From: Oscillatoria princeps RMCB-10
GTDB lineage: Bacteria; Cyanobacteriota; Cyanobacteriia; Cyanobacteriales; Oscillatoriaceae
NCBI GenBank assembly: GCA_019359235.1
Contig: JAHHHT010000052.1
Location: 1 to 34,635 of the forward strand
Length of the DNA: 34,635 bases
Reading direction: 5' to 3'
Shown: positions 16,601 through 24,909 of the stretch, piece by piece
How positions within the stretch are numbered: the stretch's first letter is position 1
How the letters are laid out: every line of letters begins with the position of its first letter
The notes under the pieces: model-generated
What the model was told of the DNA's origin: nothing
The model's database searches: none
Seen by the model: the letters and a program-made list of their open reading frames with translations, nothing else
Made by a program: the position numbers and the translations under genes

Positions 16601-18557
16601 CGCCGGTGCTGGTAACAGAAACATCGCCGCCATTTCTGCCAGCACTCTGCCCAAAGGTAATAAGATCGCCTGTGGTAATATTCCCACCGGCACTCACAGT
16701 AATCCCGCCACTGTTCTCAGATTCATGAGAGGCGTCTAACTTGCCGGTGCCGATCGTGCCGGTGCTGCTGAGATTGATAGGTCTGCCCCTTGATTCAATG
16801 TCGCCTATCGTTAAGCTCGCTCCCGAAATCGTTATCTCTGCCGTTGCGTCGTCGGGGCTGGGAAACCGCATGTTTCTCGCCACAAACGCTCCAGTCCCAT
16901 CCCCATCCGCATCAGCCGTCAAAGTAATCGAGCCAACCTTACCGCTGAGTTGAATATCCTCCTCAATCGTGATATCATTTCTCGCCTCCAGGATGACGTT
17001 CCCATCCTTTAACAAGTCTTGCAGAGCCTTTTGAGAAAGGGTGAACATTTCACCAATATCACCAGCCAGGATTTGACCGTCATCTAATTCTGCATCGCTG
17101 TCTGCTTTATTCCCACTCACAATTGTGATATTATCAGGATCGAGCAGCAGGCTGCCCGCCAGCCCGTTCCTCGCGCTCGTATCAACTGCGCCGTCGAAGA
17201 TCAGCTGCTGTTTGCCTGACACTTCCACAAAGCCACCGTTCCCTGAATTGCTGCCGCCGCGAGCGCTAATATTCCCGTAGAAGCCCGTCACTCCGTCAGC
17301 CCAGACGATAACTCGTCCGCCACTGCCGGTTTGTTTGGCATCCGCTGCAATAACAGAATCCCCACTCACATAAGTTCGCTCTGCATTTGGCAGTGCGCCC
17401 CGCCCCTGATAGTCACCGCCAATCAGTACAGTTCCGCCGGCGGTGCTGCCAGACGCATCAATATGAGCACCGGCTAACCCCACTTTACTGCCCAGAACTT
17501 GTACGATACCGCCGGCACCAGATGCGGGTGCGGAAACGTCGAGCCTGCCGGCAATAATGGCGGTGCCCGCTTCATTGGGCACCCGCACACCCGAACCAGT
17601 CAGCCGCACTGTACCGTCGCCAGTGACTGTCATGCCGGTGGCGTGACTCGCACCCGTGCCGGTGAGCAGTTGCGGCAAAGAAAGAGGGGTGAGACTGCCG
17701 GTGGGAGATAAACTGGAATCCCCCCCATCCCCTAATCCCCCAATCCCGGCTCCCACCTCCAAACTCAGCAGATGCCCTTCTTGAGAGAGTAGCACCGCGC
17801 TTTTGCCAGGAACAGCGGCGACGGTGATTTCACCGCCGGGGGCTTTCAGGGTGCCGGTGCTGATCGCAGTGCCTCCCACTAAGGCGAGATTTTGTCCCGC
17901 CGGCACGGTTAAATTGCCAAAATTGAGAATAACTCCCGGCGTTTCCATCCCGAAAGAAAGAGCGCTGGGGGTTCCGACGAATAGGGCGTAATTATTTGAG
18001 CCAAAAGCGCTAAACCAATTTGACCCAAACCCAATCCCGTTCGCCGCTGTCGCCATAAAGGATGCCGGCACGTCCAAGCGGGCAGAATGGCCAAAAACTA
18101 TCCCGGCTGGATTCATCAGAAACAGGTTGGAATTGCCGCCGGTTACTTGGATTAAGCCGCTGATTGCAGAGGGGTTGCCGCCGGTGACTCTGCCGAAAAT
18201 ATTGCGGATATTTGGATTGGATATAAAGTTGGCAATTTGGTCTTGACTGAGGCCAAACTTAAGGAAGGAGTGGAACAGATTGGCCCCATCTTTGGAGGTG
18301 GAGCCGCCGGTGATGTTGAAGCGATTGCCATCCGGAGTGACGGCGGTGCCGGTGCCGTCACTGGCGGGGACAACCGGCGAGGTGTTCTGCAGTGTTTGGG
18401 CGTTACCTGGAGCTGCTGTGGGAGAAAGCGCAAAAAGTAAAAAGTAAAAAGTAAATAATAAAATTATGTCTTTTCTATCTCCTGTCTGAGGGCGGGAGGT
18501 TTGTTTTTTAGCTTTTGACTGGGTTAAGCGGCTTGTTTTTCTCACGGCTGATTTCAT
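13626..18557 (-). CDS. TPS-domain, Pro-rich stalk, CHAT protease (long TpsA-like paralogue)
   Basis: 1643 residues from ATG at 18557. A signal peptide occupies about 31-55 (IILLFTFYFLLFALS, ending near GNAQ). The TPS/haemagglutination domain spans about 60-190 (NITGGSTSKDGANLFHSF, NLFLMNPAGIVFGHSARLDV). Residues 190-770 form repetitive Gly/Ser/Thr/Asn-rich sequence, as in parallel beta-helices. About 792-1166 are an almost uninterrupted Pro-X stalk (PEPTPEP, then PAPTPVP, then PIPAPAPVPIPPP). The C-terminal CHAT domain (about 1300-1643) has H1486 in IIHLATHAEF and C1529 in LLVLSACRTA, the family's catalytic pair. The architecture suggests export by the neighbouring TpsB, with the protease held away from the surface by the stalk. 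The CHAT domain closely resembles that of the preceding gene, indicating duplication. Substrate and activation trigger are unknown. Confidence 0.92.
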   Translation of the reverse strand: MKSAVRKTSRLTQSKAKKQTSRPQTGDRKDIILLFTFYFLLFALSPTAAPGNAQTLQNTSPVVPASDGTGTAVTPDGNRFNITGGSTSKDGANLFHSFLKFGLSQDQIANFISNPNIRNIFGRVTGGNPSAISGLIQVTGGNSNLFLMNPAGIVFGHSARLDVPASFMATAANGIGFGSNWFSAFGSNNYALFVGTPSALSFGMETPGVILNFGNLTVPAGQNLALVGGTAISTGTLKAPGGEITVAAVPGKSAVLLSQEGHLLSLEVGAGIGGLGDGGDSSLSPTGSLTPLSLPQLLTGTGASHATGMTVTGDGTVRLTGSGVRVPNEAGTAIIAGRLDVSAPASGAGGIVQVLGSKVGLAGAHIDASGSTAGGTVLIGGDYQGRGALPNAERTYVSGDSVIAADAKQTGSGGRVIVWADGVTGFYGNISARGGSNSGNGGFVEVSGKQQLIFDGAVDTSARNGLAGSLLLDPDNITIVSGNKADSDAELDDGQILAGDIGEMFTLSQKALQDLLKDGNVILEARNDITIEEDIQLSGKVGSITLTADADGDGTGAFVARNMRFPSPDDATAEITISGASLTIGDIESRGRPINLSSTGTIGTGKLDASHESENSGGITVSAGGNITTGDLITFGQSAGRNGGDVSVTSTGGAISAGAIDTHADKGNAGAVTLSALSDIELVSINAEGGNQGSNNGTGGNVEITAGQFVRATGFFTAHNGIDASISAAGGLGGGSIIIQPGGTTEETPFTVGLDNPINGTARALVTNSDIKIESGSFYARYEVGNPPAPYILIDLPPAPTPAPTPEPTPEPAPEPTPEPTPEPTPEPTPEPAPAPAPTPAPTPAPAPAPTPVPAPAPAPAPAPAPTPVPAPTPAPAPAPTPAPVPAPTPVPAPTPTPVPAPTPAPVPAPTPVPAPVPAPTPVPAPTPTPVPAPVPAPVPAPVPAPTPVPAPTPTPVPAPTPAPVPAPTPAPVPAPTPVPAPVPAPVPAPAPAPVPAPVPAPAPAPVPAPVPAPTPAPAPAPTPAPAPAPTPAPVPAPVPAPTPVPIVEPAPVPAPAPIPAPAPVPIPPPIPAPAPVPIPPPIPAPAPVPIPPPVPTPAPAPIPAPAPIPAPAPVPIPPPIPAPAPIPTPAPIPAPAPIPAPAPIPAPAPIPAPAPVPAPVPTPDPVSSTPLPPPSPQSPSPSPLVRERVGGEGFLPTAHPPALLPNLSVTVNPPEVEIDPGVFALDEYFTHKFEAYLGISVEFPSPSLQQIREVLRRIEGETGVRPALNYVTFLPEGQALNPPSDIESQLQGNRKTSSDSLSMVLVTAEGVPVQKRISVATRARVQAMAQQLREDLTNPIKRRSTSYLEPAQQLYQWLVAPLEADLKARGIQNLVMIVDVGLRSLPFAALHDGQQFLVEKYSLGLMPSINLTDTRYESIKDMQVLAMGASVFYEQKPLPAVPVELTAVAQELWRGELFLNEAFTLDNLKSQRARTPFGIIHLATHAEFQAGAAGKAYIQLWDTKLRLEQVRQLGWYNPKVELLVLSACRTALGDEGAELGFAGLAVQTGVKSAIASLWSVSDQGTLGLMREFYQSLKAVPIKSEALRQAQIAMLNKRVRLQDGHLVSSAGNVTLPADLVQMGSPDLSHPYYWAGFTMIGSPW
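15060..16180. repeat. 1.1-kb Pro-Ala-Thr/Val coding microrepeat
   Basis: Built on the plus strand from GGTGCGGGAACCGGC-like and GGCGTTGGTGCGGGA-like units, encoding alternating proline on the minus strand. Three sub-blocks use different units: GGTTCAGGAGTA (16060-16160), GGAACCGGCGCG/GGCGTTGGTGCG (15400-16050) and GGAATCGGTGCCGGTGCG (15070-15400). So it looks like separate expansions joined together. Copy number is probably unstable and hard to assemble from short reads. Confidence 0.9.
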
Positions 18558-19516
18558 AGAATTTTGTTTTTACCAACTCTCCCCAAAGTTTGAGCGGCGA
18601 CAAATTGCCAAGTCAAGGGAGTTATATAGAGCTTCTCAGTTTGACCCCGTACAGCTATATCCTGTAAAGAACTGCCCCTACTGTAGAGACGCGACATGTC
18701 GCGTCTCTAAATTCTCCCGAAGCTCCAGAGATCCAGAACTCCATAACTCCGGAACGGTGCGCTCTCATCTAATCAAGAAACCCCTAGATTTGCGCTCCCA
18801 CAAGCCGGCATTTTTTACGGAACGCCAAACCCGTTTGAAATGCGAGCCGATTGGGGAAGAGGCATCGAGCGCGGGATTGACTGCGGATTGCAGAATAGAT
18901 GTAGCGGACACGCGCCGGTTCTGTTGGGGGAGCCGGTGGAGTCCAATTCTCCGGGAGCCCCCTGAAGCCCCAGCAGAGCCAGAAGACTGCAGGACTTCTC
19001 CCTGTCCTGCTTTCAGTGATTTCTCGTAACTTATCCCAAATTAAGGGGGGTTTTCAGTTTGTGCGTATCTAACACACTAGAGATTTTACTTAAATTTTGT
19101 GAAGTTCTTGTGAAGAAGGCAGGCCGGCGCACTCACCCGAGACAGCCCGACGAGCGCGAAACGGATAAGCTCGCCGGATGAATAAACTGATTTCGAGCCG
19201 TGTCGCTGGGACATCCGTGCTGTGCGCTGGGGAAGCGTGCCGGCGCAATAGCTTGTAAAATATATGTTTAATTGAACATCATATAGCCGGAAATACCCTG
19301 GGTTGCCGGCACGCGCTACGCAGTCCCTACGGATATAGCTCGCAGGACAGGCATCTTGCCGGTCCCAAGTCCAACCGGCGTGCCGAGGTGCTGTCCAATC
19401 CATTTTGGCCCTACCACTTTTGGAGGGTGCCAGCGTCAAAGGGCGGAAAGCACCCCACTTCTGCTGCGTTCTGTCGCTCGCACAGCTATAATAAGAGTAC
19501 AGTGCTTTAGAGTGTT
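18558..19516. other. Gene-poor 960-bp stretch between the CHAT and tnpA genes
   Basis: No convincing gene. It holds the promoter region of the long CHAT gene (minus-strand TTGACT about 60 nt upstream of the start, without a good -10). It also holds a TATAGAGCTTCTCAGTTTGA segment (about 18626-18645) resembling one end of the element at 23044-23140, a perfect 26-bp palindrome at 18684-18709, and sequence related to the GACAGGCG repeats near 19347. Short open frames here look random in composition. The part next to tnpA should include the insertion sequence's left end. Confidence 0.6.
18684..18709. repeat. 26-bp perfect palindrome centred on GCGACATGTCGC
   Basis: A perfect inverted repeat without a loop, with arms reading TAGAGACGCGACA. 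From general knowledge, this GTAGAGACGCGACATGTCGC-type palindrome is dispersed in many filamentous cyanobacterial genomes. It is placed about 130 bp upstream of the long CHAT gene; a regulatory role is not shown. Confidence 0.8.
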
Positions 19517-19972
19517 ATGCCTTACGAGTCCCATTCCCGTGCAGTGTCAGACTTAAAAGCGCATTTAGTGCTGACGACAAAAGATGGAAGAGAGGTGCTC
19601 TCGGCCACCATGCTGGCGCGGCTGACTGAGATTGTGGAATCAGTGTGCGAGAAGTGGGGATGTCAGGTACTCGAGTTTAACGGAGAGGTGGATCACGTCC
19701 ACCTGCTGTTTTCCTACTACCCGCAGGTGCAGCTGAGTAAATTTGTCAACAACCTCAAAACAGTTACCAGCCGTATGATTCGCAAAGAATTTGCAGCAGA
19801 ACTAGCCATATTTTATCAGAACAAACCAGAATTCTGGACAAAATCATACTTTCTGGCATCTAGCGGCGGTGTCACGGTGGAAACCTGGAAGCGATACGTT
19901 CAAAACCAAAACCCACCGACGGTTTCCAAAAAGAGACTGTCAAACAAAGGAGTGTCCAACCCCCGTGTTTGA
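19517..19972 (+). CDS. tnpA: IS200/IS605-family transposase TnpA (HUH/Y1)
   Basis: 151 residues, full length for the family. The HUH motif is H60-V-H62 in DHVHLLF and the single catalytic tyrosine is Y127 in KRYVQNQ. Both are present, so the enzyme may be active. TnpA nicks and rejoins single-stranded DNA at hairpin-marked ends during replication. No tnpB/TnpB-like gene follows, so this is an IS200-like solitary element. A TATAAT at about 19484-19490 may be its -10. Hairpins downstream (19977-19992 and 20012-20033) are candidates for the right end. Confidence 0.93.
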   Translation: MPYESHSRAVSDLKAHLVLTTKDGREVLSATMLARLTEIVESVCEKWGCQVLEFNGEVDHVHLLFSYYPQVQLSKFVNNLKTVTSRMIRKEFAAELAIFYQNKPEFWTKSYFLASSGGVTVETWKRYVQNQNPPTVSKKRLSNKGVSNPRV

Positions 19973-20155
19973 AGTTCCTGTCCACCCACAGGTCAAGTAC
20001 GCCCTCGCGTTATGGCTTGGGGATGGTAGCCATTAACCTGAAAGCAAAAATCTGCAGCGCATTCGGGCGAAAAGCGCCTCTTTGTGGATTCCCAGTCTGC
20101 CTAAAGGTAAAATCGTTCTGGCGCTGCTTCTAACCCATTTTCCCTAAACCCACTC
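19973..20155. mobile_element. Probable right end of the IS200-like element
   Basis: Directly after the tnpA stop are two small hairpins: CCTGT/ACAGG (19977-19981 with 19988-19992) and ATGGCT/AGCCAT (20012-20017 with 20028-20033). IS200/IS605 elements end in sub-terminal hairpins, so one may be the cleavage-site hairpin. The exact boundary cannot be fixed without a second copy. The remainder to 20155 must hold the promoter of the ATPase gene. Confidence 0.4.
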
Positions 20156-23026
20156 ATGTCATCAAATTCTTTACTGGATTCAAAAGTAGCTTGGCACACC
20201 CAGGAAATTGACAAGGCGCTGGAACAGCTGCATAGCGACAGCACCTCTGGCTTGAACGCAGGCGAGGTGGCAGAGCGGTTGCAGCGCTACGGGCCCAATG
20301 AACTGAAAGAAACTGCCGGTCGCAGTGCGTGGCAAATCCTCCTCGATCAGTTCACGAACATCATGCTGCTGATGCTGATTGGCGTGGCAATCGTATCAGG
20401 GGTTTTAGATGTGATCGACATGCGAGCCGGCAACCTGAAACCCGGTGAAATCCCCTTTAAAGATACAGTCGCCATCCTGATCATCGTCATTCTCAACGGC
20501 GTTCTGGGGTATCTCCAAGAAAGCCGGGCAGAAAAAGCCCTCGCCGCCCTGAAAAGCCTCGCCTCACCGATAGTGCGGGTGATCCGCGACGGCAAAACCC
20601 TGGAAGTCACCGCCAAAGAAATAGTACCCGGAGATGTGGTGCTCCTGGAAGCCGGCGTCCAGGTAGCAGCTGACGGTCGCCTCATAGAAGCGTCTAACTT
20701 GCAAATCCGCGAAGCCGCCCTCACCGGCGAAGCGCAAGCCGTTAACAAGCAGCCCAACGCCCAGCTATCGGAAGACACCCCCTTGGGAGATCGGGTCAAC
20801 CTGGTGTTTCAAGGCACCGAAGTCGTCCAAGGGCGGGCCAAAGTCCTGGTAACCAACACCGGCATGCAAACCGAACTGGGACGCATCGCCGAGATGCTGC
20901 AGGGGGTGGAAAACGAGCCAACCCCGCTGCAACAGCGGATGGGCCAGCTGGGCAACGTGTTGGTCACCGGCTCTTTGGTGCTAGTAGCTGTGGTGATCCT
21001 CGCAGGACTAATCCAGAGCAAGGGGAATTTGAATGTCTTGCAAGACCTGGTGGAAGTCTCTCTGAGTATGGCGGTGGCGGTTGTGCCAGAAGGCTTGCCG
21101 GCAGTGATCACCGTTACCCTAGCCCTGGGCACCCAGCGGATGGTGAAGCGCAACGCCCTGATTCGCAAACTGCCGGCAGTGGAAACCCTCGGTTCTGTCA
21201 CCACTATCTGCTCGGACAAAACCGGCACCCTGACCCAAAACAAAATGGTGGTGCAAAAGGTTGAAACAGCCAGCGACAGCTTGACCGTCACCGGAGAAGG
21301 CTACGCCCCTATTGGCGAATTCAAAACTGAAGACCGGCAGCTCAGTGACGAGGGAAATCCCGAACTGCAAGCCCTCCTGGCTGCCTGCGTCCTCTGCAAT
21401 GACGCAATTTTGCGCTCCGAAAACAGTCAGTGGATCATTCTGGGCGACCCAACCGAAGGGGCGCTGCTCTCCCTCGCCGGTAAAGCAGGCATCTACAGAG
21501 AAGAGTGGGCTGGCAAAATGCCCCGCGTGGCGGAGTTCCCCTTTTCCTCGGAACGCAAGCGCATGAGCGCCATCTGTCAAAATTCGGAAATTTTTCAGGG
21601 TTTGTCCCTCACAGCTGACAGCAGCGAGCAATCAGCCGGAAACACTGAGGGGTTGCCTTATGTAATGTTCACCAAAGGCTCCCCAGAATTAACCTTAGAG
21701 CGCTGCACTCACATTCAGGTTGAGGGGCGGGTAGAGCCGCTGAGCAATGAGCAAAGAGATCGCATCCTGGAACAAAATAACCAGATGGCGGCTCGGGGGC
21801 TGCGGGTGCTGGGCTTTGCCTGCAAGTCTTGGGACAGTGTGCCCCCAGAAGGCTCCGAGGAAACCAGCGAGCACGAGTTGGTGTGGCTGGGATTAGTGGG
21901 GATGCTGGACGCGCCCCGTCCGGAAGTGCGGGAAGCCGTGGCCAAGTGCCGGCTGGCCGGCATTCGCCCCATTATGATTACCGGCGATCACCAGCTGACC
22001 GCTAGCGCCATCGCCCAGGATCTGGGCATCGCCCAACCGGGCGATCGCGTCCTGACAGGCCAGCAATTAGAAAAGCTCAGCCAGGAAGACTTGGAGAAAG
22101 AGGTCGGACAAGTCAGCGTCTACGCCCGCGTCGCCCCAGAACACAAACTGCGGATTGTGCAAGCTTTGCAGACCAAGGGTCAATTTGTCGCCATGACCGG
22201 CGATGGCGTCAACGACGCCCCAGCCCTCAAGCAGGCTGACATCGGGATTGCAATGGGCATCACCGGCACTGACGTGAGCAAGGAAGCCAGCGACATGGTG
22301 CTGCTGGATGACAACTTCGCCACCATTGTCGCCGCCACTGAGGAAGGGCGAACCGTCTACACCAACATTCGGCGTTTTATTAAATACATTCTCGGCAGTA
22401 ACATTGGTGAGGTGATCACCATTGCCGCCGCCCCGATTCTCGGGCTCGGAGGTGTCCCCCTCAGCCCCTTGCAAATTCTTTGGATGAACTTAGTCACCGA
22501 TGGCGTGCCGGCTTTGGCTTTGGCTGTCGAGCCGGCGGAACCGAATGTGATGCTGCGTCCGCCCCACGATCCGAAAGAGAGCATTTTCGCCCGGGGGCTG
22601 GGCTCCTACATGATTCGGATTGGCGTTATTTTTGCCTTTCTGACGATTGTCCTCATGGAGTGGGCTTACACCCACACTCACGCTCCCGCGCTTGTCGGGC
22701 AAAATCTCAGTCCAGACCGGTGGAAGACGATGGTGTTCACAACCCTCTGTCTGGCGCAGATGGGTCACGCGCTGGCGATTCGCTCCAACACTCAGCTGAC
22801 GATAGAAATGAATCCGCTCACCAATATATTTGTTTGGGGAGCCGTGCTCGCCACCAGCATTTTGCAGCTGATGCTGGTTTACGTTCCGCCCCTGCGAGCT
22901 TTTTTTGGAACTCACTTCCTGACTCCCGAAGAACTCGCTATCTGCCTGGGATTCAGCGCTTTGATGTTTGTTTGGATTGAGCTGGAAAAGCTGTTTATTC
23001 GCTGGTATCAGTCCAAAAAATCCTAG
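20156..23026 (+). CDS. pacL: P2A-type Ca2+-transporting P-type ATPase (PacL-like)
   Basis: 956 residues. In order: N-terminal cation-ATPase domain (about 11-80), actuator with ALTGEA (188-193), PEGLPA in M4 (311-316), phosphorylation motif DKTGT at D354, nucleotide-binding domain, and hinge TGDGVND (681-687), then M5-M10. Ion-site residues resemble SERCA: E312 in M4, N749 and E752 in M5 (SNIGEV), N778, T781 and D782 in M6 (NLVTDG). The M8 glutamate of SERCA is replaced by Q868 (QMGHAL). This fits a P2A pump, PacL or PMR1-like, exporting Ca2+ (possibly Mn2+) from the cytoplasm with ATP. No neighbouring gene is clearly co-transcribed. The symbol is by family resemblance. Confidence 0.93.
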   Translation: MSSNSLLDSKVAWHTQEIDKALEQLHSDSTSGLNAGEVAERLQRYGPNELKETAGRSAWQILLDQFTNIMLLMLIGVAIVSGVLDVIDMRAGNLKPGEIPFKDTVAILIIVILNGVLGYLQESRAEKALAALKSLASPIVRVIRDGKTLEVTAKEIVPGDVVLLEAGVQVAADGRLIEASNLQIREAALTGEAQAVNKQPNAQLSEDTPLGDRVNLVFQGTEVVQGRAKVLVTNTGMQTELGRIAEMLQGVENEPTPLQQRMGQLGNVLVTGSLVLVAVVILAGLIQSKGNLNVLQDLVEVSLSMAVAVVPEGLPAVITVTLALGTQRMVKRNALIRKLPAVETLGSVTTICSDKTGTLTQNKMVVQKVETASDSLTVTGEGYAPIGEFKTEDRQLSDEGNPELQALLAACVLCNDAILRSENSQWIILGDPTEGALLSLAGKAGIYREEWAGKMPRVAEFPFSSERKRMSAICQNSEIFQGLSLTADSSEQSAGNTEGLPYVMFTKGSPELTLERCTHIQVEGRVEPLSNEQRDRILEQNNQMAARGLRVLGFACKSWDSVPPEGSEETSEHELVWLGLVGMLDAPRPEVREAVAKCRLAGIRPIMITGDHQLTASAIAQDLGIAQPGDRVLTGQQLEKLSQEDLEKEVGQVSVYARVAPEHKLRIVQALQTKGQFVAMTGDGVNDAPALKQADIGIAMGITGTDVSKEASDMVLLDDNFATIVAATEEGRTVYTNIRRFIKYILGSNIGEVITIAAAPILGLGGVPLSPLQILWMNLVTDGVPALALAVEPAEPNVMLRPPHDPKESIFARGLGSYMIRIGVIFAFLTIVLMEWAYTHTHAPALVGQNLSPDRWKTMVFTTLCLAQMGHALAIRSNTQLTIEMNPLTNIFVWGAVLATSILQLMLVYVPPLRAFFGTHFLTPEELAICLGFSALMFVWIELEKLFIRWYQSKKS

Positions 23027-23043
23027 GGTTAGGTGTTAGGTGG

Positions 23044-23140
23044 TATAGCGGTTCTCAGTTGGATGAACTATGGCCCAGAAACCCGGTTTCTTTAAGAAAC
23101 CGGGTTTCTCAATACCTCACAAAGGATGAGAAACGCTATA
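23044..23140. mobile_element. 97-bp MITE-like element with nested inverted repeats
   Basis: Outer ends TATAGCGGTTCTCA (23044-23057) and TGAGAAACGCTATA (23127-23140) are inverted repeats matching at 13 of 14 positions. Inside lies a perfect 16-1-16 hairpin at 23077-23109 built from AGAAACCCGGTTTCTT and its complement. Size and structure fit a miniature inverted-repeat element. No transposase in the window obviously matches its ends. Confidence 0.6.
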
Positions 23141-23275
23141 GGTGTTAGGTGTTAGGTGTGAGGGTGATGGTGTTAGGTGTTAGATGGTAGACTTGAAACC
23201 TAAAACTTCTTCCCCTAATCCCTAATCTCTAATCTCTAATCCCTAATCCCTAACCCCTGACACCTGACACCTGCA
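23140..23275. repeat. GGTGTTA and CCTAATC heptanucleotide repeats
   Basis: Two clusters of 7-bp tandem repeats: GTTAGGT-type at about 23140-23187, and the partly complementary CCTAATC/CTAATCT-type, ending in CTGACAC copies, at about 23213-23275. The clusters could pair as TTAGG with CCTAA. This is a typical cyanobacterial short tandem repeat. Confidence 0.75.
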
Positions 23276-23283
23276 AGCAATGC

Positions 23284-23315
23284 GATGATGCGATGATGCG
23301 ATGATGCGATGATGC
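23284..23315. repeat. GATGATGC octamer, four perfect tandem copies
   Basis: Four contiguous perfect 8-bp units between the heptamer arrays and recF. No coding role is seen. Confidence 0.85.
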
Positions 23316-23501
23316 CCAGTGGTTAGGGGTTGGGTTTTAGCAGGGATAGCACGCTCACTGCGAACGCCACTCGATCGCATTTAATAAAATCCGATAAAAT
23401 AGTTTTTACAAATAACGGGCTTGAGACAGGTTTTGTATATATGCTTTCTTCCGGAAATAATAAATGTCGCCCTAGGCGAAAAAATAGCCCGGACAGCTGG
23501 G

Positions 23502-23564
23502 TGCCCCATGCCCCATGCCCCATGCCCCATGCCCCATGCCCCATGCCCCATGCCCCATGCCCTA
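23502..23564. repeat. TGCCCCA heptamer array abutting the recF start
   Basis: Eight perfect TGCCCCA copies plus one TGCCCTA. The array ends 4 nt before the recF ATG at 23569. Each junction creates an ATG, so upstream ATGs occur every 7 nt, cycling through all three frames. There is no purine-rich ribosome binding site between the array and the start codon. Confidence 0.9.
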
Positions 23565-23568
23565 ACCC

Positions 23569-24696
23569 ATGTATCTCAAAACACTGCATCTGCGACAGTT
23601 TCGCAACTACCGAGAACAGCAGGTTGAGTTTTTAGCGAGCAAAACGATATTGGTGGGCGACAACGCACAAGGGAAATCCAATCTGCTGGAAGCGGTGGCG
23701 CTGCTGGCGACGCTCAAAAGCCACCGCACGGGACGAGATCGGGAACTGATCCGGGAGGGGGAAGCCGCCGGCAGCCTCGCCGCCACCCTGGCCCGAGAGA
23801 CGGGGCCGGTGGAGCTGGCCATAACCCTGCGCAGCAACTCCCGCCGCACCTGCGCTGTCAATGGCTCATGCGTGCGCCGCCAGCTGGACTTTTTGGGCAT
23901 CTTGAATGCGGTGCAGTTCTCCAGTCTGGATTTGGATCTGGTGCGCGGCGGGCCTGAACACCGGCGCAACTGGCTGGACGCTCTGGTAGTGCAGCTCGAA
24001 CCGGTCTACGCTCACTTCTTGCAGCAATACCACCAAGTTTTGCGCCAGCGCAACGCTTTGTTAAAAAGAATTCAGAAGTCAGAAGCCAGCAGTGAGAGTG
24101 CGGAATTGGCGCTCTGGGACGCCCAGCTGGCGATCGCCGGCTCCCGCGTCACGCGGCGGCGGTCGCGGGCCATTGAGCGGCTGGCCCCCCTGGCGAGTCT
24201 TTGGCACCAGCTGATCAGCGGTCGGACAGAGAGACTGGAAATTAGGTACGCGCCCCATATCGGGGCGGTTTGTGAATTGCCGGTGCGCGACGATCCGGAA
24301 AAGGTGCGGCAAGCTTTTCTCGAGCAAATCCGGCAAAAAGCGATCCCGGAACTGCACCAGGGCACCAGCCTCGTCGGGCCTCACCGAGACGAAATTGAGC
24401 TGACTATCAACGGCACGCCGGCACGGGCGTATGGCTCTCAGGGACAGCAGCGGACTCTGGTGCTGGCGCTGAAGCTGGCTGAGTTAAAGCTGATCGAAGA
24501 AGTGGTGGGGGAACCCCCGCTGCTGCTGCTCGATGATGTTTTGGCTGAGTTAGACCCCCACCGGCAGCACCAGTTGCTGGAAGCGATTCAGGAGCGGTTT
24601 CAAACCCTGATCACTACCACTCACTTGGGGTCTTTTGAGGGAGGATGGCTGAAACAATCCCAAATTCTTTCTGTTTCAGGCGGTAAAATATTATAA
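23569..24696 (+). CDS. recF: DNA replication/repair protein RecF
   Basis: 375 residues, normal family length. Walker A is GDNAQGKS (30-37), the ABC-type signature is YGSQGQQRT near 287, and Walker B is LLLLDDVLAELD near 320. The N-terminal LRQFRNYREQ and the SLVGPHRDE motif are RecF hallmarks. RecF is an SMC-like ATPase that works with RecO and RecR to load RecA at single-strand gaps. The start at 23569 is fixed by alignment of the MYLKTLHLRQFRNY opening to the family, even though only the heptamer array precedes it. recF is not next to dnaA/dnaN here; that separation is usual in cyanobacteria. Confidence 0.96.
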   Translation: MYLKTLHLRQFRNYREQQVEFLASKTILVGDNAQGKSNLLEAVALLATLKSHRTGRDRELIREGEAAGSLAATLARETGPVELAITLRSNSRRTCAVNGSCVRRQLDFLGILNAVQFSSLDLDLVRGGPEHRRNWLDALVVQLEPVYAHFLQQYHQVLRQRNALLKRIQKSEASSESAELALWDAQLAIAGSRVTRRRSRAIERLAPLASLWHQLISGRTERLEIRYAPHIGAVCELPVRDDPEKVRQAFLEQIRQKAIPELHQGTSLVGPHRDEIELTINGTPARAYGSQGQQRTLVLALKLAELKLIEEVVGEPPLLLLDDVLAELDPHRQHQLLEAIQERFQTLITTTHLGSFEGGWLKQSQILSVSGGKIL

Positions 24697-24909
24697 TTTC
24701 CGGTGGATTGTTTTTTATATAACAGGCGTTCCCAGGCGGTAGGGGCGGTGCCCCCGTGCCCGCCCCCGGAACGAGGGCAAACAGGCGGGCGGGCAGAAAA
24801 GGCGGGCAGAAACGAGGTTTCTTAAAGAAACCTCGTTTCTCGACCGGCTCCCCGGAACGAGGGCTGCCCGATGCGTAAGCGTTGCGGCTCCGCAGGAGCG
24901 GCGTGCCCC
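24697..24909. repeat. Intergenic repeats downstream of recF
   Basis: The region contains an imperfect GGTAGGGGCGG...CCGCCCCC hairpin (about 24738-24769). It also contains a perfect 16-1-16 hairpin at 24808-24840 (arm AGAAACGAGGTTTCTT) and a GTAAGCGTTGCGG-type repeat (about 24873-24905) running into the end of the DUF3172 gene. The region separates convergent genes and may terminate both transcripts. Confidence 0.7.

Larger units (their letters stand above)
23027..23568. other. Repeat-packed intergenic region upstream of recF
   Basis: 540 bp without a gene, mostly repeats: an inverted-repeat element (23044-23140), GGTGTTA heptamers (about 23140-23187), CCTAATC/CTAATCT heptamers (about 23213-23270), four GATGATGC octamers (23284-23315) and eight TGCCCCA heptamers (23502-23557). 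The only non-repetitive part, about 23320-23500, is AT-rich (AAAATCCGATAAAATAG) and is the likely place for the recF promoter. Confidence 0.8.

Noticed and set aside
18757-19029. 90-codon plus-strand open frame
   Set aside because: No ribosome binding site, no recognisable domain, composition like the surrounding non-coding sequence.
19086-19439. 117-codon minus-strand open frame upstream of tnpA
   Set aside because: It contains translated dispersed-repeat sequence (WDRQDACP) and no protein-like pattern; it more likely overlaps the left end of the IS element.
20156-23026. Heavy-metal (P1B) ATPase as an alternative identity
   Set aside because: There is no CPC/SPC motif or N-terminal metal-binding domain. 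The M4 motif PEGLPA and M6 NLVTDG are those of P2A calcium-type pumps.
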